From NCBI GenBank assembly GCA_951213105.1, contig OX578153.1, positions 58,538,520 through 58,602,519 of the forward strand: a stretch of 64,000 nt of DNA, read 5' to 3'. The stretch's first letter is position 1. Every line of letters begins with the position of its first letter. The DNA is from Amaurobius ferox. Taxonomy: Eukaryota > Arthropoda > Arachnida > Araneae > Amaurobiidae. Made by a program: the position numbers and the translations under genes. The notes beneath the pieces are model-generated. The model did no database searches and was not told the DNA's origin. It was given only the letters and a program-made list of their open reading frames with translations. Below are positions 1-11,838 of this stretch, one piece after another.

Positions 1-122
1 TCCTTGTGGATGCCTCCCTCACTGGGTTCCGGTCTAAATCGGGTTGGACTTCCCAGCCGTCCAAACAGTTACCTTACACCTTTCTGGTAGGTTGGACGGT
101 CTGGGTCTCAACAACAACAACA
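1..122 (+). mobile_element. SINE 3' part (tail family T)
   Basis: This is the 3' portion of a SINE, cut by the window edge. It carries the conserved tail phrase CGGACGGTCTGGGTCTCAA and ends in a (CAA)n tract. The same tail ends the SINEs near 13.2, 13.5, 40.0 and 49.0 kb. Confidence 0.85.
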
Positions 123-1460
123 ACCCTCGATGACCTAGAAAGCTGACAGTTGGAACTCCTATAGAATCAACCGAGCGACAGAACGTAACTGAGCCAATTT
201 TCGATTAAGACGATTAATTTCGACTACGCATTGTAAAGCCAAATAAAAACTTATTTAAATAAAATTACACCTTAACTTTTAAGAGTATTAGTTTTTCTGT
301 GTTCAATATGCTTAAATACTAATTGTAAAGTAGAAAGAATACAAAAGTATAAATTTTAAAACAAAATTTTATTAAATTACACTTAGAAACGCATGATTCC
401 GTTAAATATAATCTCAAATACCTCTGACTGTTAATGAGAATGTTAGCAGATAGGACAATCCTGGTGGAATTAGTGCAATGTTCTCGCATTTGTAACGGAG
501 CCCTGCTTAATCCTTGATTCCGGAAGCTGTGTTACGCTTCTATAATCGTCGGTATCTCTGTTTCGGAACATGTGTGTGATGCAATCATTCAATTCTAAAC
601 TGGAATATGCGAGAACATCCTTAATATATAATGGCCATAAAGATTCTGAAGTCTGCTGAGTTCATAGTCACAATGTTCACCGTTAGAGGGCGTTTCTTCC
701 GATTCACTGGTTACATAGTTATTTGAAAATGAATACATTGATTTCACGTATTTCTAACTGAAAGAAGACAAATAAAGCATGGCAATAGAGAACAATATAT
801 TAAATTAAAAATGCATTATTGAAAACGGATTCATAATATATTTTGTAAATAAATAACACATGAAAATCTCCCACGCGGTATATTCAGTGGTGTCGCAAGG
901 TTGGCCAAACCCCGCCCCCAAGGACGAATTAGAATATATTGATGTTCGGATAAAGAATATTTTGGAAAATGGGAAAATATATCCGGTTACCAATTCCCTC
1001 TCCTACCAAAAAATTTCTGTAGATGCTATTGGTCATATTATACTGATTATATATCAGTTTGAAGTTAAAGTTAAACTCGTTATATACCGGTGTATAATAT
1101 CATATACCGGTGTATGCCAAATATCTAAAAAATTAATTTGCGGCTAACTCTCATTTCCTAGGGAGCAAAGCAAATTACCACCTACCAACCTAACCTATTA
1201 CCGATATAAAGTCGGCTCTTTGTCAAGATATTTATATAAATATTATTATATCCAACAACTTATGCAGATATAAAGGAAATAGTTTCTTCTTTTTAAATAA
1301 TAAGATGTGTCTGTCCATCATTCGTTCCATACGGGAAATTCGTCAATTTTCAGTTTGTGTAAATTTTATTAACATACTTAATGTTAAGTTCATTTAAATT
1401 GGTGGTATACATTTTGCAATACCATTATTTTTTAGAAATATTTTGCCTTGGAACATATGT
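123..1460. other. AT-rich stretch, no gene seen
   Basis: The only ORFs are under 100 codons, have biased composition and resemble nothing I know. I see no repeat structure or RNA gene here. Confidence 0.5.
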
Positions 1461-2215
1461 TTCTCAGAATCTGGATGGAACTTAGGTGATGACTGATATC
1501 GATTCAGCATTAAATTCTAGAAGAGACTGAGTGTTTGCTAAGGATTTCCACTTTCAGTTCTATTTTTTTATTTCCGGTTCAAATATTTTCATTTTACTCT
1601 AAACATCTATTTCTCATGATTGGCAACTATTCTCAGAATCTGATATAGATGGAACTTAGGTGATGACTGATATCGATTCAGCATTAAATTCTAGAGGAGG
1701 TTGAGTGTTTACTAAGGATTTCCACTTTCAGTTCTATTTTTTTATTTCCGGTTCAAATATTTTCATTTACTCTAAACATCTATTTCTCATGATTGAGCTT
1801 ACATGGTGACTGATATGGATTCAACATCGAATTCTGGAGGAAGTACGGTGGATCACAAAGAGTGCTTACTTCCGGTTTCTTTTCCACTCCCGGTTCAGAA
1901 TTTTTTCTTAAAACATCAATTTCTTAGAATTGGTTATTGATATAGCTTAGATAATGACTGATATAGATTCAGCATTAAATTCTTCAGGGATTAAAGGACT
2001 CACTAAGAATCTCCATTTCCGATTATAAGGATGTCACTTTCGATTAAAGCATTTCAATTTTTTTAAACATCTATTTCTCAAAATCTACTATAGATATAGC
2101 TTAGATGATGACTGATGTAGATCCAGCATCAAATATTGGAGGGTGTTGGAAGATTTTCTAAGGATTTCCATTTCCGGCTATAGAGATTCCTATTTTTTCA
2201 CTTCTTGTTACCAAA
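1461..2215. repeat. Tandem array, unit about 155 bp, about 5 diverged copies
   Basis: The phrase GATGACTGATATCGATTCAG or a close variant recurs near 1490, 1660, 1805, 1950 and 2105. Each copy is followed by a related stretch with TTTCCACTTTC and AACATCTATTTCTCA. The first two copies are nearly identical and the later ones more diverged, so the array was probably extended recently at its left end. Confidence 0.85.
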
Positions 2216-3027
2216 AATTGTTACCAACCTTGACACTTCCTGTTTTCTAAAAAACTTTATGACTTTACGAAGTAAATATGCAAAATAAAATAAAAATGCT
2301 TAATAGCTGCATTAAAACTGAAGTGACACACTACTTTCCATAATATATACGTCACTAAATATCCTATGCTCATTTTTATCTGATTGTACCTGTAAAAAAT
2401 CGCCAAGGATGGCATTCTGTTTCACAGATAACCGCCAAGGAATACCAATCATAATTACATACGTCAACTTATCATGAAGTAACGTCAATTACCAGACTGA
2501 TTATTGTAAGCGATCATTAAATAATCGTTTCACTGACAGTATTCAGGATTACAAGTGGTCTGATTATTAGGGATTTGGGAGACAATTACAGATGGTAAAA
2601 TAATCAACGAGTTCTTTTAAGGGAGTCTGGTGAAAGGGTGGATTATTGTTACCAGCATATTATTATTAGATATAGCTTAACTGGGTTAAGAGGGGGGGAA
2701 AGAAAACACAGACTGATTTGGGCAGCACCTGACTCTCGCTACAAGTTCAATGTTTAATTTTCTCACATTCATTCTTGTTTTCTTCCATATTGCATTAATT
2801 TCAGTTTCAAAATATTACATAGATTATTTCAACCATTTGAAGATAAAAATGCAAAATGTCTACTACAATGATATTTGTAAAAAAATCACATGAAATGATG
2901 ACTGAAAAATTAGATATATAATGATGTAAAAATACATTCCCTGCAAACAAACTCCAATTTTATATCTTGCTGAATTATTAAAATTAGTTAAAACGTTAAA
3001 CTTTATGCTATGATTCATTCCACACCA
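2216..3027. other. Unassigned AT-rich DNA
   Basis: No ORF, RNA gene or repeat was recognised. A short G-run lies near 2690. Confidence 0.5.
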
Positions 3028-3117
3028 TATACATTTAATAGAACTTGGAAATAGATCTATACATTTAATAGAACTTGGAAATAGATCTATACATTTAATA
3101 GAACTTGGAAATAGATC
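3028..3117. repeat. 30-bp tandem repeat, 3 identical copies
   Basis: A 30-bp unit beginning TATACATTTAATAGAACTTG and ending AAATAGATC is present three times with no visible difference, which implies recent slippage or duplication. Confidence 0.95.
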
Positions 3118-3604
3118 CTCCTGGTGTAGCCAGTTCTGCTAACATCTATCTCACTCGACCATATAAAGAATTTCAATGAATTACTTACAGTTTTTATCAT
3201 TAGACTGCATTATACCCTTTTTTATATTACATATGAGGACAGCTGTTGTTTTCAAGGCTTGACCACTCAGCCCGCTGGCTAAAAACCACCAGGTGTAAGA
3301 CTTTAAAAATATCTTCAAGTCCGGCTTCTTAATTCTGGATGTGTTTCATATAGAACAGTTCGATCGAAGTCTGGAATGACATTGGGCAGTTTGCTGCAAT
3401 ATTTCCCCGTCAGTGGAGACAAGGTCCGAGAGATTACCCATGAGGTGCATCTGATTTCAGCGCCGGTCAAGAGCAGCTTAGGGAGAGAAAAAGCTATTAG
3501 ACTTCGTTGTGTATGTGGTGGTTGAACTATGTGGACATCTGCGCAATCGTTCGCCTTGGCGAAGTACAATAGTAACGTTGACTTTTTTTGTCTGTACACC
3601 ACTT
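3118..3604. other. Unassigned DNA
   Basis: A 95-codon minus-strand ORF lies here but matches no family I know. I treat it as chance. Confidence 0.4.
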
Positions 3605-4020
3605 GTAGCCAGAGGTGCTAGTCCCAGGCATAACTGACTATTTTTTACCTAGCCATGCACATATGATGCCATGAGGGAATCAAACACTCACATTTTATTC
3701 TCGGGCTCTCAAAAGGGGCTGAACTTGTTAACTGCAATGATCATACTACCCCAACAACGTCACTAAATCTCCTGTGACATCACTGGGTCCTGTATGCGCA
3801 GAACAATTAAGGATCTGTGCACAAGTTGCATACATCTAGATATTGCCAGATCAAAAGTAACAAACACTTTTAATTGCAATAATGCGAAAATTTGCTGTGT
3901 TTTGGAAACACCTCTCAAAGACATCCCTGGTCCGTGACATCACGAATGAATAAATCTTTCCCTTGTGACATCAAACTGGAAACTTTGTGATTCGTTGCCG
4001 GGATGTCTTACCAATCTCAT
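3605..4020 (+). repeat. Dispersed repeat family D, copy 1
   Basis: This stretch shares an ordered set of phrases with 17150-17505: an ACTGACT-T-TTTT run, a GCACATATGATG-type phrase, TTCTCGGGCTC, a CTGTGTTTTGG phrase, and GTCACGAATGA-type phrases. The two copies are clearly homologous but old. The family is unknown and has no coding potential. Confidence 0.65.
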
Positions 4021-4025
4021 ATTAA

Positions 4026-4270
4026 CACTAGAACAACGGAAGTGGTCATTTTGACCGCATAACTTCTTTGAGAAAGGATTCCTCCAAAACGGCTAATCCC
4101 AGCCCATTGAAATTTTATGATTTTTCTTATTTTCTTCTGTGTTTTTAATAACTTTAAGAAAGCAAGAAAAGTCATAAAATTTCGATGAGCTGGGATTAGC
4201 CGTTTTGGAGGAATAATTTCTCAAAGTAGTTAAGTAGTTATGCGGTCAAAATGGCCGCGTCGTTCTAGTG
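4026..4270. mobile_element. Foldback MITE, piggyBac-like by target site
   Basis: The element is about 245 bp and is almost entirely an inverted repeat with arms of about 100 bp around a short centre near 4130-4165. It begins CACTAGAAC and ends GTTCTAGTG. The flanks are TTAA (4022-4025) and CTAA (4271-4274), as expected for a TTAA duplication with one later change. TTAA is the piggyBac target, and the assignment rests on that alone. Confidence 0.7.
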
Positions 4271-4274
4271 CTAA

Positions 4275-5159
4275 ATAACCTTACTTGTAGCAACAGAAGT
4301 CGGTGTAAAATCCGCATCCCTGATACCGAAAAGATGTAAATAGATTTTGAAAATTGTCAGTGTAGCAATATTTTGGCTATATATACTCGATACAGCTAGA
4401 GGAAGTAAATTGTATATAAATTCATTTTCTCATAAATGTAACTCTGAAAAAGATAAAAGGAGTCGATGCGCTGTATTTGTTTTATAGGAAAAATTCCATG
4501 AAGTGCTGCCAATGATGGACAGCTTACACGCCAAACATTTCTTCCAATGCCTGATTATTATTGACTGATTGCATCCTTCAGAATTCGATGATTTGTTGAG
4601 AAAGGGACTTCATGAATTGTAACTCGTGAAATTTTCCAGTCACATATATCATTCGAGAAGTAGACTTTTCAAATGAGGGGGACATTATATTGATCTTTTT
4701 TGAGAGATTAATCTAAAACTGATAAATTTTCTGTTCGTATGATGTTCTTAGTTTTCAGTGATTCTATACCCCTTGTTTTCTGTGTCTCGACAAGTTATCT
4801 TGCCAACTGAGCAACCTTGACTTGTAAAAGTGTCTAAGATAGTCCCTCCTCCTACATTTTAGGCCGCACCATCAAACAATTTCTTTATCCATTACTTAAA
4901 TATTTCGTAAAATGTTATTTAGAAATTCTAAAGATAATTAGAAAACATGACCTCAAACTACCAAAATAAAATATTTAAATTTGAAAATAGAAACCAACTT
5001 AAGACAGCTTTGCATTATATTGTCCAATGCATTATTCGGTTAAAATAATTTATTTTAATTGGAACAAACGGACAAATCTAATTAAAAAATCCCAAAATAT
5101 ATATAAAATTCTAAAATATTAATATATATAAAATATATATAAAAATATATTTTTATATA
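4275..5159. other. Unassigned AT-rich DNA
   Basis: No gene or repeat is recognised until the ATATAT-rich run at 5095-5160 that borders the next foldback element. Confidence 0.45.
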
Positions 5160-5406
5160 TAAAACTACTTTAAATATTAAAAACTTTATTCACACTAAAG
5201 GACGTTTGAAACATATTTACAAAGCCTGAGCGCTTTCGAGCGTAAAATGTTCATCACCAGAGGCACTGACTGTGATGCCTTTAATGCCTCTGATGATCAT
5301 GCCTTTGATGATGAGCGTTTCACGCCCGAAAACGCTTCGACTTTGTAAATATGCTTTACAATATCCTTTAGTGCGAATAAAACTTTTAATTTTAAAGTAG
5401 TTTTAT
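5160..5406. mobile_element. Foldback MITE (about 247 bp)
   Basis: The left end, AAAACTACTTTAAATATTAA, is mirrored at the right end by its complement. The arms continue inward through ACTAAAGGA, ATATTTACAAAG and a CGCTTTCGAGCG-type phrase to a centre of repeated GATGCCTTT-like words. It is flanked by ATAT on both sides. The superfamily is unknown. Confidence 0.75.
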
Positions 5407-5427
5407 ATCTAGATTTTAGATATGTTG

Positions 5428-5485
5428 TTGTTGTTGTTAAGACCCAGACCGTCCGACCTACCAGAAAGATGTAAGGTAACTATTA
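5428..5485 (-). mobile_element. 5'-truncated SINE of tail family T
   Basis: Only the last 58 bp of the SINE are present, starting with (GTT)n on the + strand. It is bounded by a 16-bp target duplication with one mismatch: GATTTTAGATATGTTG at 5412-5427 and GATTTTAGGTATGTTG at 5486-5501. This shows a real 5'-truncated retroposition event. Confidence 0.85.
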
Positions 5486-5501
5486 GATTTTAGGTATGTT
5501 G

Positions 5502-6100
5502 TCTAATGTAATTATATTGATATTTTAATTCCGGGTATGAATTAAAATATCGGTACTTTCAATTTCCTACAATCTCAAACGAAACCATTTTTATATTAGC
5601 TTAAAATCTCAAGTCCTAGAATTTAGTAGATTTCTCATAGATACCATATAAATTCTCTTACAAACATGCGTTGAATGTTACAGATGCATCGCATTTCAAA
5701 GGTAGAGTAGGTAATGCTTTACTGACTAGAAACAGTTTAAAAAACCGATCTCTTATTCATCTGTGTAAATAAAAACTTCATAAAACTGCATGTATACATA
5801 TTTACCACGAATAGCGTTCTTATTTCCAATTTTAGGATTAGCTCAGTGTACTGCTGAACGTCGCAAATTGCCAAAGTATCAATTTTCTGACCTTCAAGTA
5901 AAATACTAAAATTACTTAAAGACGTAAATGATTGATTTGTTTCTAAAAGAAATAGTTCGTAGAATGCGCAATAGATGGAGATATCTACAGACAAGTTTAC
6001 CAAAAACTGCGCCATCTATTGCAACAAATTAATCATTTGCATCTTTTTCGAAGAGAAGTTTTAGTATTTTAGTTGCAGATAAAAGATCTCTCTCTCTTCA
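5502..6100. other. Unassigned DNA
   Basis: A 92-codon minus-strand ORF at 5737-6015 has no recognisable domain and is probably chance. Confidence 0.4.
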
Positions 6101-6190
6101 AGTCGGAATCCCATCCGGTCACTCAACAAAACAAAAGCAACCACCAGTTAGGATCCATACTCTGACCAGAGCCAAACAACTTCTGAATTC
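6101..6190 (+). repeat. Dispersed repeat family F, short copy
   Basis: It shares GGTCACTCAACAAAACAAAAG-type sequence, AACCACCA and CAGAGCCAAACAACTTC with 8385-8480. It is probably a fragment of a larger unknown retroelement. Confidence 0.6.
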
Positions 6191-6371
6191 ACCGCGGCCT
6201 TTTTCAGGAATTATTTTATTCAGGTAATTGTAGGAATGACTTCGTATTAAGCGAAACTCAGATTATCTATTCTTTACTTTATTTCAGTTCGCCGCGGCCT
6301 TTTTCAGCGCAACTTTCTGGATACAAAATCGGCTTGATTCTTCTAGTATAACCTGATTAAATAAAACTATT

Positions 6372-6503
6372 TATTACTTTTCTTATATACATAATGTATA
6401 AGGAAAGTATTGTGACGGGGTCGAAAATTCGAATTCGAGTTTTCGACGGGAGAGCACGTTTCAAGCATCCCTGATCACGAATCAAACATTTTTGAAGTGA
6501 TGT

Positions 6504-6538
<35 letters not shown>

Positions 6539-7347
6539 TATGTGTGTGTGTGTGAAAGTATGTGTGTGTGTGTGTGTGTGTCAGTGAGTCTGTGGAGACG
6601 ATAACTGACGAACGAATGAACCGATTTGAACCAAATTTGGTACAAAAATCACAATCCGTAAACACTGGAAACCTATTGTTTTTATATGCAATCGAATGTT
6701 CAGAACCGCCCTAAATTTTTGAATGAAATTTTGAAAAAATTGTCAAAAAATCAAAACTACTAATAAAGTTACGCAAATAGACGTTTCTTATGTAATTTTT
6801 CATTAGAAAACGATTAACATAAATTTTAGAACGCTAACATAAACCGTTCTCGAGATATTGCACATTTTTCAAAAACATTATCAAAAAGTCATATAAAATA
6901 AAAAAAAATATTTCCTATTGAGAAACATGTTCATTTTTCATATATAATACCATGCGATAAATTGGGTGACATCATTCTCGTGGATCTAGCTCGTTCCATT
7001 CATGAAAAAAGATACTTTAAGTAATACTTTTGTATTTGAATGTCAATAGTCATTTATCTGCTGTAAGAATAACTTATTTCGCCGTCAGTAAAGCTTGGCG
7101 TCATTTTGGCGACGAATTTGGCGGAATGTCGCCAACTTGGCGACTTTTTGAAATGTTGCTAAATTAACGAAAATCTCGCCAAATGGATAAAAATGATACT
7201 AAATCAATGAAAATGATGACTAATTGTCGAAAATTCAATATCTTGAAAAGAATATTAGTATCTACTATAAGAAAAACCTATTTTTTATTGTAAATGTAGT
7301 AAATTCATTACATTATATAAGGAAAGTCATGTGTTGCCCACATCAGA
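6372..7347 (-). mobile_element. Family B element, copy B1 (Helentron-like, non-autonomous)
   Basis: This is a full-length copy of about 975 bp. On the minus strand it starts TCTGATGTGGGCAACACATG followed by ACTTTCCTTATA. It ends with a hairpin whose arms are ACTTTCCTTATAC and its complement, followed by GTAATAA. Internally it carries GCCAAGTTGGCG-type repeats, an ATATCTCGAGAACGG core and a TG microsatellite broken by GAAAGTATGT. It has no coding capacity; the small ORFs are translated microsatellite. Confidence 0.8.
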
Positions 7348-8259
7348 TTTTTTATTATATAGCACGTACTTTTAAAATATTATCGACGTATATGGAGAAG
7401 TGCGTAAAAAAAAATGTCTTTTTAATTATTCACGATCTTATACTTTGTGGGGAGATATAATAATATTATCTATTTCGAGCTTTAATAAGGACTGTCCAAA
7501 TGGCTGCAGCTGAAATAATTCGCATGTGACCTATCTGTCAGGCTAAAACTGAAATAACATGAAATTTAGACTTGGTACGGCGAAATTAGTGCCAATATGA
7601 AATCCGCACCGAAATATGATTTCAATTTCCTTTTTGCCTTGATCACTCTAACATCTGCCTAAGTGGTGATTTGGAATGAAACTAACTGCTTGAAAATTTA
7701 CCCATGTTTCATATTTATTGAAAATAAACACTATTTCAATGTCTCAAGAAAATTCCAAATGCTAAAAATGGAAGTGGAAAAATATGGACTGGGCCGTTTA
7801 CACAATTGTCACATGTCCCATCTATTCACAATAAAATCTTGCAGATATTTTCTACATAATCCTTGATTTCTAATTGAACAAAATTGTCGGGATTTTCAGT
7901 TCGTTTAATTTCTTATAGGAGGCCAGGCCGCATTAGCACTTGCTTGGGTTTCTGAGCAAAATTAAAGTACAAGGACCTCTTTATAATTATTAAAAGCGAT
8001 ATATACACTGACATCAAAAAGTGAAGTACAGAACGGTAAATTTTGCATGATGTATTAAATTCTGTCGAAATACCCCACTCCCTGAGTTTAAATTACAGAA
8101 CTCAAATGGGAAATAAATATTGTTTGAATGTTCTACATTACTATCCGTTGCTTTTTCGACAACACGAATACATAAAGTTTACCCTGTTTTATCCTATATA
8201 CTGGTAAATAAATGACGTTTGGATAGAAGATAATCATTTGAAAATACGCACCACCCGAA
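7348..8259. other. Unassigned AT-rich DNA
   Basis: ORFs under 80 codons only, none recognisable. Confidence 0.45.
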
Positions 8260-8480
8260 GGTATACGGAGTAATGATGATAGGTCCAAACGACAGCAATC
8301 CCGTCAGCCCCGGCACATGCCCCCGTAGACCCGGCGGCGAGGAATGCCTTCCACGGGTCACACCTGACGCTCCAAGCCGGAATGGAATCACATCTGATCA
8401 CTCAGCAAAACAAAAGCCCGAGAAACAACCACCATGCCGCCAGTCAGGACTCGTCCTCTGATCAGAGCCAAACAACTTCA
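8260..8480 (+). repeat. GC-rich dispersed repeat family F, longer copy
   Basis: This locally GC-rich patch holds CCCCGTAGACCCGGCGGCG and CCACGGGTCACACCTGACG, then the part shared with 6101-6190. Its composition stands out from the AT-rich surroundings. It could be a piece of a retroelement LTR or UTR; no domain is visible. Confidence 0.5.
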
Positions 8481-8719
8481 ATGGCAAACACAAGTACAAA
8501 CTACACCATCTTGTGGAGGAAACAAAACATAATAAACATTGTGTCACAACAGTTCAAAGAATAACATCAGCATATGAATATACGAAAAGAGTCTGCAATA
8601 GATTCCACATTGAACTTATAATAAATTCAAGCAAAATCAAGTAAAACAGTCTCGTGATAACAGGAAACCAGCAGACATAATCAACCTTGCTTGGAGTCAA
8701 ACAATATCACCTTTTGGTA

Positions 8720-8976
8720 CGCCGATCTGGTGGTCGAGCGGCCAGGGTCATGCGTTTCCGTCTGATCGCTGGATTGCCGGGTTGCGGGTTCGAATCCCGC
8801 CAGCAGGCATGGATGTTGTCATGTCGAAGCCAAGTCAGACTTCCACCCTTCGGGGAGCTTCTATAAAAAAAAGTGAAGCTGCAAATATCTTTCCTTTCGC
8901 CATGGGGCACTCTGGGGGGGTGGGGGGGTGGACGTGGTTCGTAGGCGCCTCTTCACCACGTGGGAATTAGTACACA
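8720..8976 (+). mobile_element. tRNA-derived SINE, second family
   Basis: The tRNA-like head has an A-box-like TGGTCGAGCGG and a B-box GGTTCGAATCC (8787-8797), which act as an RNA polymerase III internal promoter in this class. It is flanked by an exact 12-bp duplication, CACCTTTTGGTA, at 8708-8719 and 8977-8988. The body and tail differ from tail family T. The A-box resembles a Leu/Ser-type tRNA. Confidence 0.85.
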
Positions 8977-9069
8977 CACCTTTTGGTATACCTTGCATTC
9001 TGTACTGGTAGATGAATGAAAATTTTCAAATGTCGTGCCAAATCTGGCATTATGTTTTATGCAGTTAAA

Positions 9070-9400
9070 ATACAAGATAGGATTAGGGCAATTATCCTTT
9101 TTGTGATCACTTTTACCGCAATTTTTACAAACCTCCTTTGATGAACAATATTTGCTGATATTTCCCTACCCTCTATTTGCAGCATACAGTTACTCTCATA
9201 TTTTTTACGTCCATTCTTGACCAGTCCAGATTAACTGTACGCATGTCTATCAAACCACTAAAAGTTCCAGGTTCCAGGATCTACAGCCAGGACCCGGTTA
9301 GATTCTCTTTTCCCTTGAAAGTAATTTTTAACTTCAAACTTGTGCAAAATCACTATCTCGTGATTTTGGGAAATTAGCTTTTCTGTTACTATTTCTTTGG
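9070..9400 (-). pseudogene. Decayed non-LTR retrotransposon ORF1 with CCHC knuckle
   Basis: On the minus strand, codons at 9129 down to 9088 read a CX2CX4HX4C zinc knuckle (VCKNCGKSDHKKDNC). Upstream, in shifted frames, lies a phrase like LDWSRMDVKNMRVTVCCK. It fits the pre-knuckle motif of ORF1 proteins in I/Jockey-type elements, where a basic RNA-binding segment precedes paired knuckles. Frame shifts and stops break the reading frame, so it is dead. No endonuclease or reverse transcriptase remains nearby. A Gag of another retroelement class is possible. Confidence 0.5.
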
Positions 9401-9572
9401 AAAGCTCCTGCTCCATCTTATACAGGATAATTTGTGGCTGCTTCTATGTAGATTTCACAATTTCGTATACACTACGTAACTCTGTTCTGTAAATTCCCTT
9501 ATCAGGGTATTTATATCTTCATTTTGTTTCGTCAATATTAGTATTCCACATTCTCTAATCCTTTTAACATTT

Positions 9573-10351
9573 TTACTTTCCCTGCAATACATGGTGATGT
9601 ATAGGGAAAGTATTGGAATCATGCCGAAAATCGCAACTCTAGTTTTCGACGGATCTACACGTTTCGAGACCTCTAGAATACGAAAAAACCATTTTTAGCG
9701 TGACGTCTGTGTGTGTGTCTGTGTGTCTGTGTGTCTGTCTGTCTGTGTGTCTGTCTGTCTGTGCAGATTTTGTATCCACTCTAACTAAAAAAATAATGGA
9801 CCGAATTTCGCAAAATTTTATAGGTAAGTCACTTGTGGGCGGGGCTGGTGCTGATTAATTTTGGGTACGATTCGGAATAAAAGAACCCGCCTTTTTTGTG
9901 AAATGGCCCGCAAAAGCTTGTATCCACTGTAGCTGAAAAACTAATGAACCAAATTTCACAAAATTCGGCAGATAAGTCACGTATAGGTCACCCTGGTGCT
10001 GATTAGATTTTGGTACGATTCAGAAAAAAATAACCTGCCTTTTTTTGCAAAATGGCCCGCAAAAATTGCCGAAATCTAAAATAAAAAACTGGGTATACTC
10101 AAATATATCCATTAAATGCTGATTTAATACGTAATTTTTAACGACGAAAAGAATAAGACCAACCCCATTACACTAGGACTAGCCGTTCTCGAGATATTTT
10201 TGTTTTTCGTACTTTCCCTACGCCACCTTTGAAAATAAGTCCGGTTATCGAATGAGAACGAAAATTGAATTAAAAGTGAAATAAATTTAATTAAAATAAA
10301 GAGAACGTTAATATAAGTCTGCAGGGAAAGTCATGTGCTGCCCGCATCAGA
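9573..10351 (-). mobile_element. Family A element, copy A1 (Helentron-like)
   Basis: This is a full-length copy. On the minus strand it starts TCTGATGCGGGCAGCACATG plus ACTTTCCCTGCA and ends in the hairpin ACTTTCCCTATACAT...TGCAGGGAAAGT followed by AAAA. Internally it holds ATATCTCGAGAACGG, two diverged internal units with TGTATCCACT, and a GTGTCTGT microsatellite near the hairpin end. It is non-coding. Confidence 0.85.
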
Positions 10352-10355
10352 TTTT

Positions 10356-11047
10356 TTTAAACTGCAGCTAAATGTATATCGAAGCTAATGGCCAACTTTT
10401 TAAAACAGACCTTAGTTATTATTTTTTTAATATACAAATTTTAAAATATTGGCGAAATCCAGTGAAAATTTCGAAAAAGTTCGCTCAAAAGATCGCTGTG
10501 CGGGTTAAGCCCCACCTTACCTTCTCTCTCAAAGGAAGTATTCCATTTTGTTTATTTTATTTTCTTTGCACGGTTGCGGTAAATGGCTGCTTCGAGGAGC
10601 AATTTGGTTATGATAATCGCTTTGGTTGCTTGATGTGTGGTCTCGGGGGAAGGGGGGGATCTGGACCATGTTATTTCATTAGTTAGTTGTTTCCCGAGAA
10701 GTCAAAATGGAGATTGGAGTATTGGATATATAAAAATTACGTAGTTTTCGGAAGAGGGTACCAATGTATAAATGGGTTTAATTGTGTTTGAGCTTGTTGA
10801 AATTAAGATATAAAATATTTTTGTCGTAGCGTAAATTTACACCGTAGCTAGATTTTGCAACGTGTTACGAATGGTGTCTATGCAAATGATGGATTCCAGT
10901 TTCTATTCAAATTGTGTTCATCGTGGGAGAGGAAATTTTTTATTTATGTGTGTGTGTTTGTGTGTGGAAGGAGGGGGGGGGTCGTTTCATGTCCGTTGCG
11001 CCGCTATACATGGACTGCATGCAATTTTTACTATTATTTATATTTTT
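10356..11047 (+). repeat. About 690-bp repeat, inverted partner of 15786-16482
   Basis: The stretch from CTGCAGCTAAATGTATATCG to GGACTGCATGCAATTTTTAC recurs as the complement at 15786-16482 with high identity. It contains (GT)n and a G-run. It sits between two family A copies. The largest ORF is about 100 codons and disagrees between copies, so I see no coding. The family is unknown. Confidence 0.85.
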
Positions 11048-11073
11048 ACTATTATTTATTACTCACATCAGAT

Positions 11074-11838
11074 TTTTACTTTCCCTGCAATACATGGTAA
11101 TGTATAGGGAAAGTATTGGAATCATGCCGAAAATTGCAACTCTAGTTTTCGACGGATCTACACGTTTCCAGACCTCTAGAATACAAAAAAACTAGTTTTA
11201 GCGTGACGTCTGTGTGTGTGTCTGTCTGTCTGTGCAGATTTTGTATCCACTCTAACTAAAAAACTAATGGACTGAATTTCATAAAATTTGGTAAGTAAGT
11301 CACTTGTGAGCGAATCTGGAGCTGATTAGTTTTGGGGTACGATTCGGGATAAAAGAACCCGCCTTTTTTTGCGAAATGGCCTGCAAAAGCTTGTATCCAC
11401 TCTAGCTGCAAAACTAATGGACCGAATTTCACAAAATTCGGTAGATTAGTCACTTGTGGGACAGCCTGGTGCTGATTAGATTTTGGTACGATTCGGAAAA
11501 AAATAACCTACCTTTTTTTTTTAATGACCAAAAAATCAAAAATTTTAAAAAATCGCCAAAATCTAAAATAAAAACTCCGAATGCTCAAATATATCCATTA
11601 AATGCTTGTTTAATACGTATTTTTTAACGAAGAAAAGAATAAGACCAACCCCATTACACTAGGACTAGCCGTTCTCGAGATATTTTAGTTTTTTCGTATT
11701 TTCTCTACACCACCTTTGAAAATAAGTCCAGTTTTCAAATGAGAACGAAAATTAAATTAAAAGTGAATTAAATTTAAATAAAATGAAGAGAACGTAAATA
11801 TAAGTCTGCAGGGAAAGTCATGTGCTGCCAACATCAGA
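11074..11838 (-). mobile_element. Family A element, copy A2
   Basis: Full length, same orientation as A1. Immediately left (11062-11072) is CACATCAGA, the 5' terminus of another family A copy, so this is a head-to-tail junction. The microsatellite is short here (GTGTGTGTCTGTCTGTC). Confidence 0.85.
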
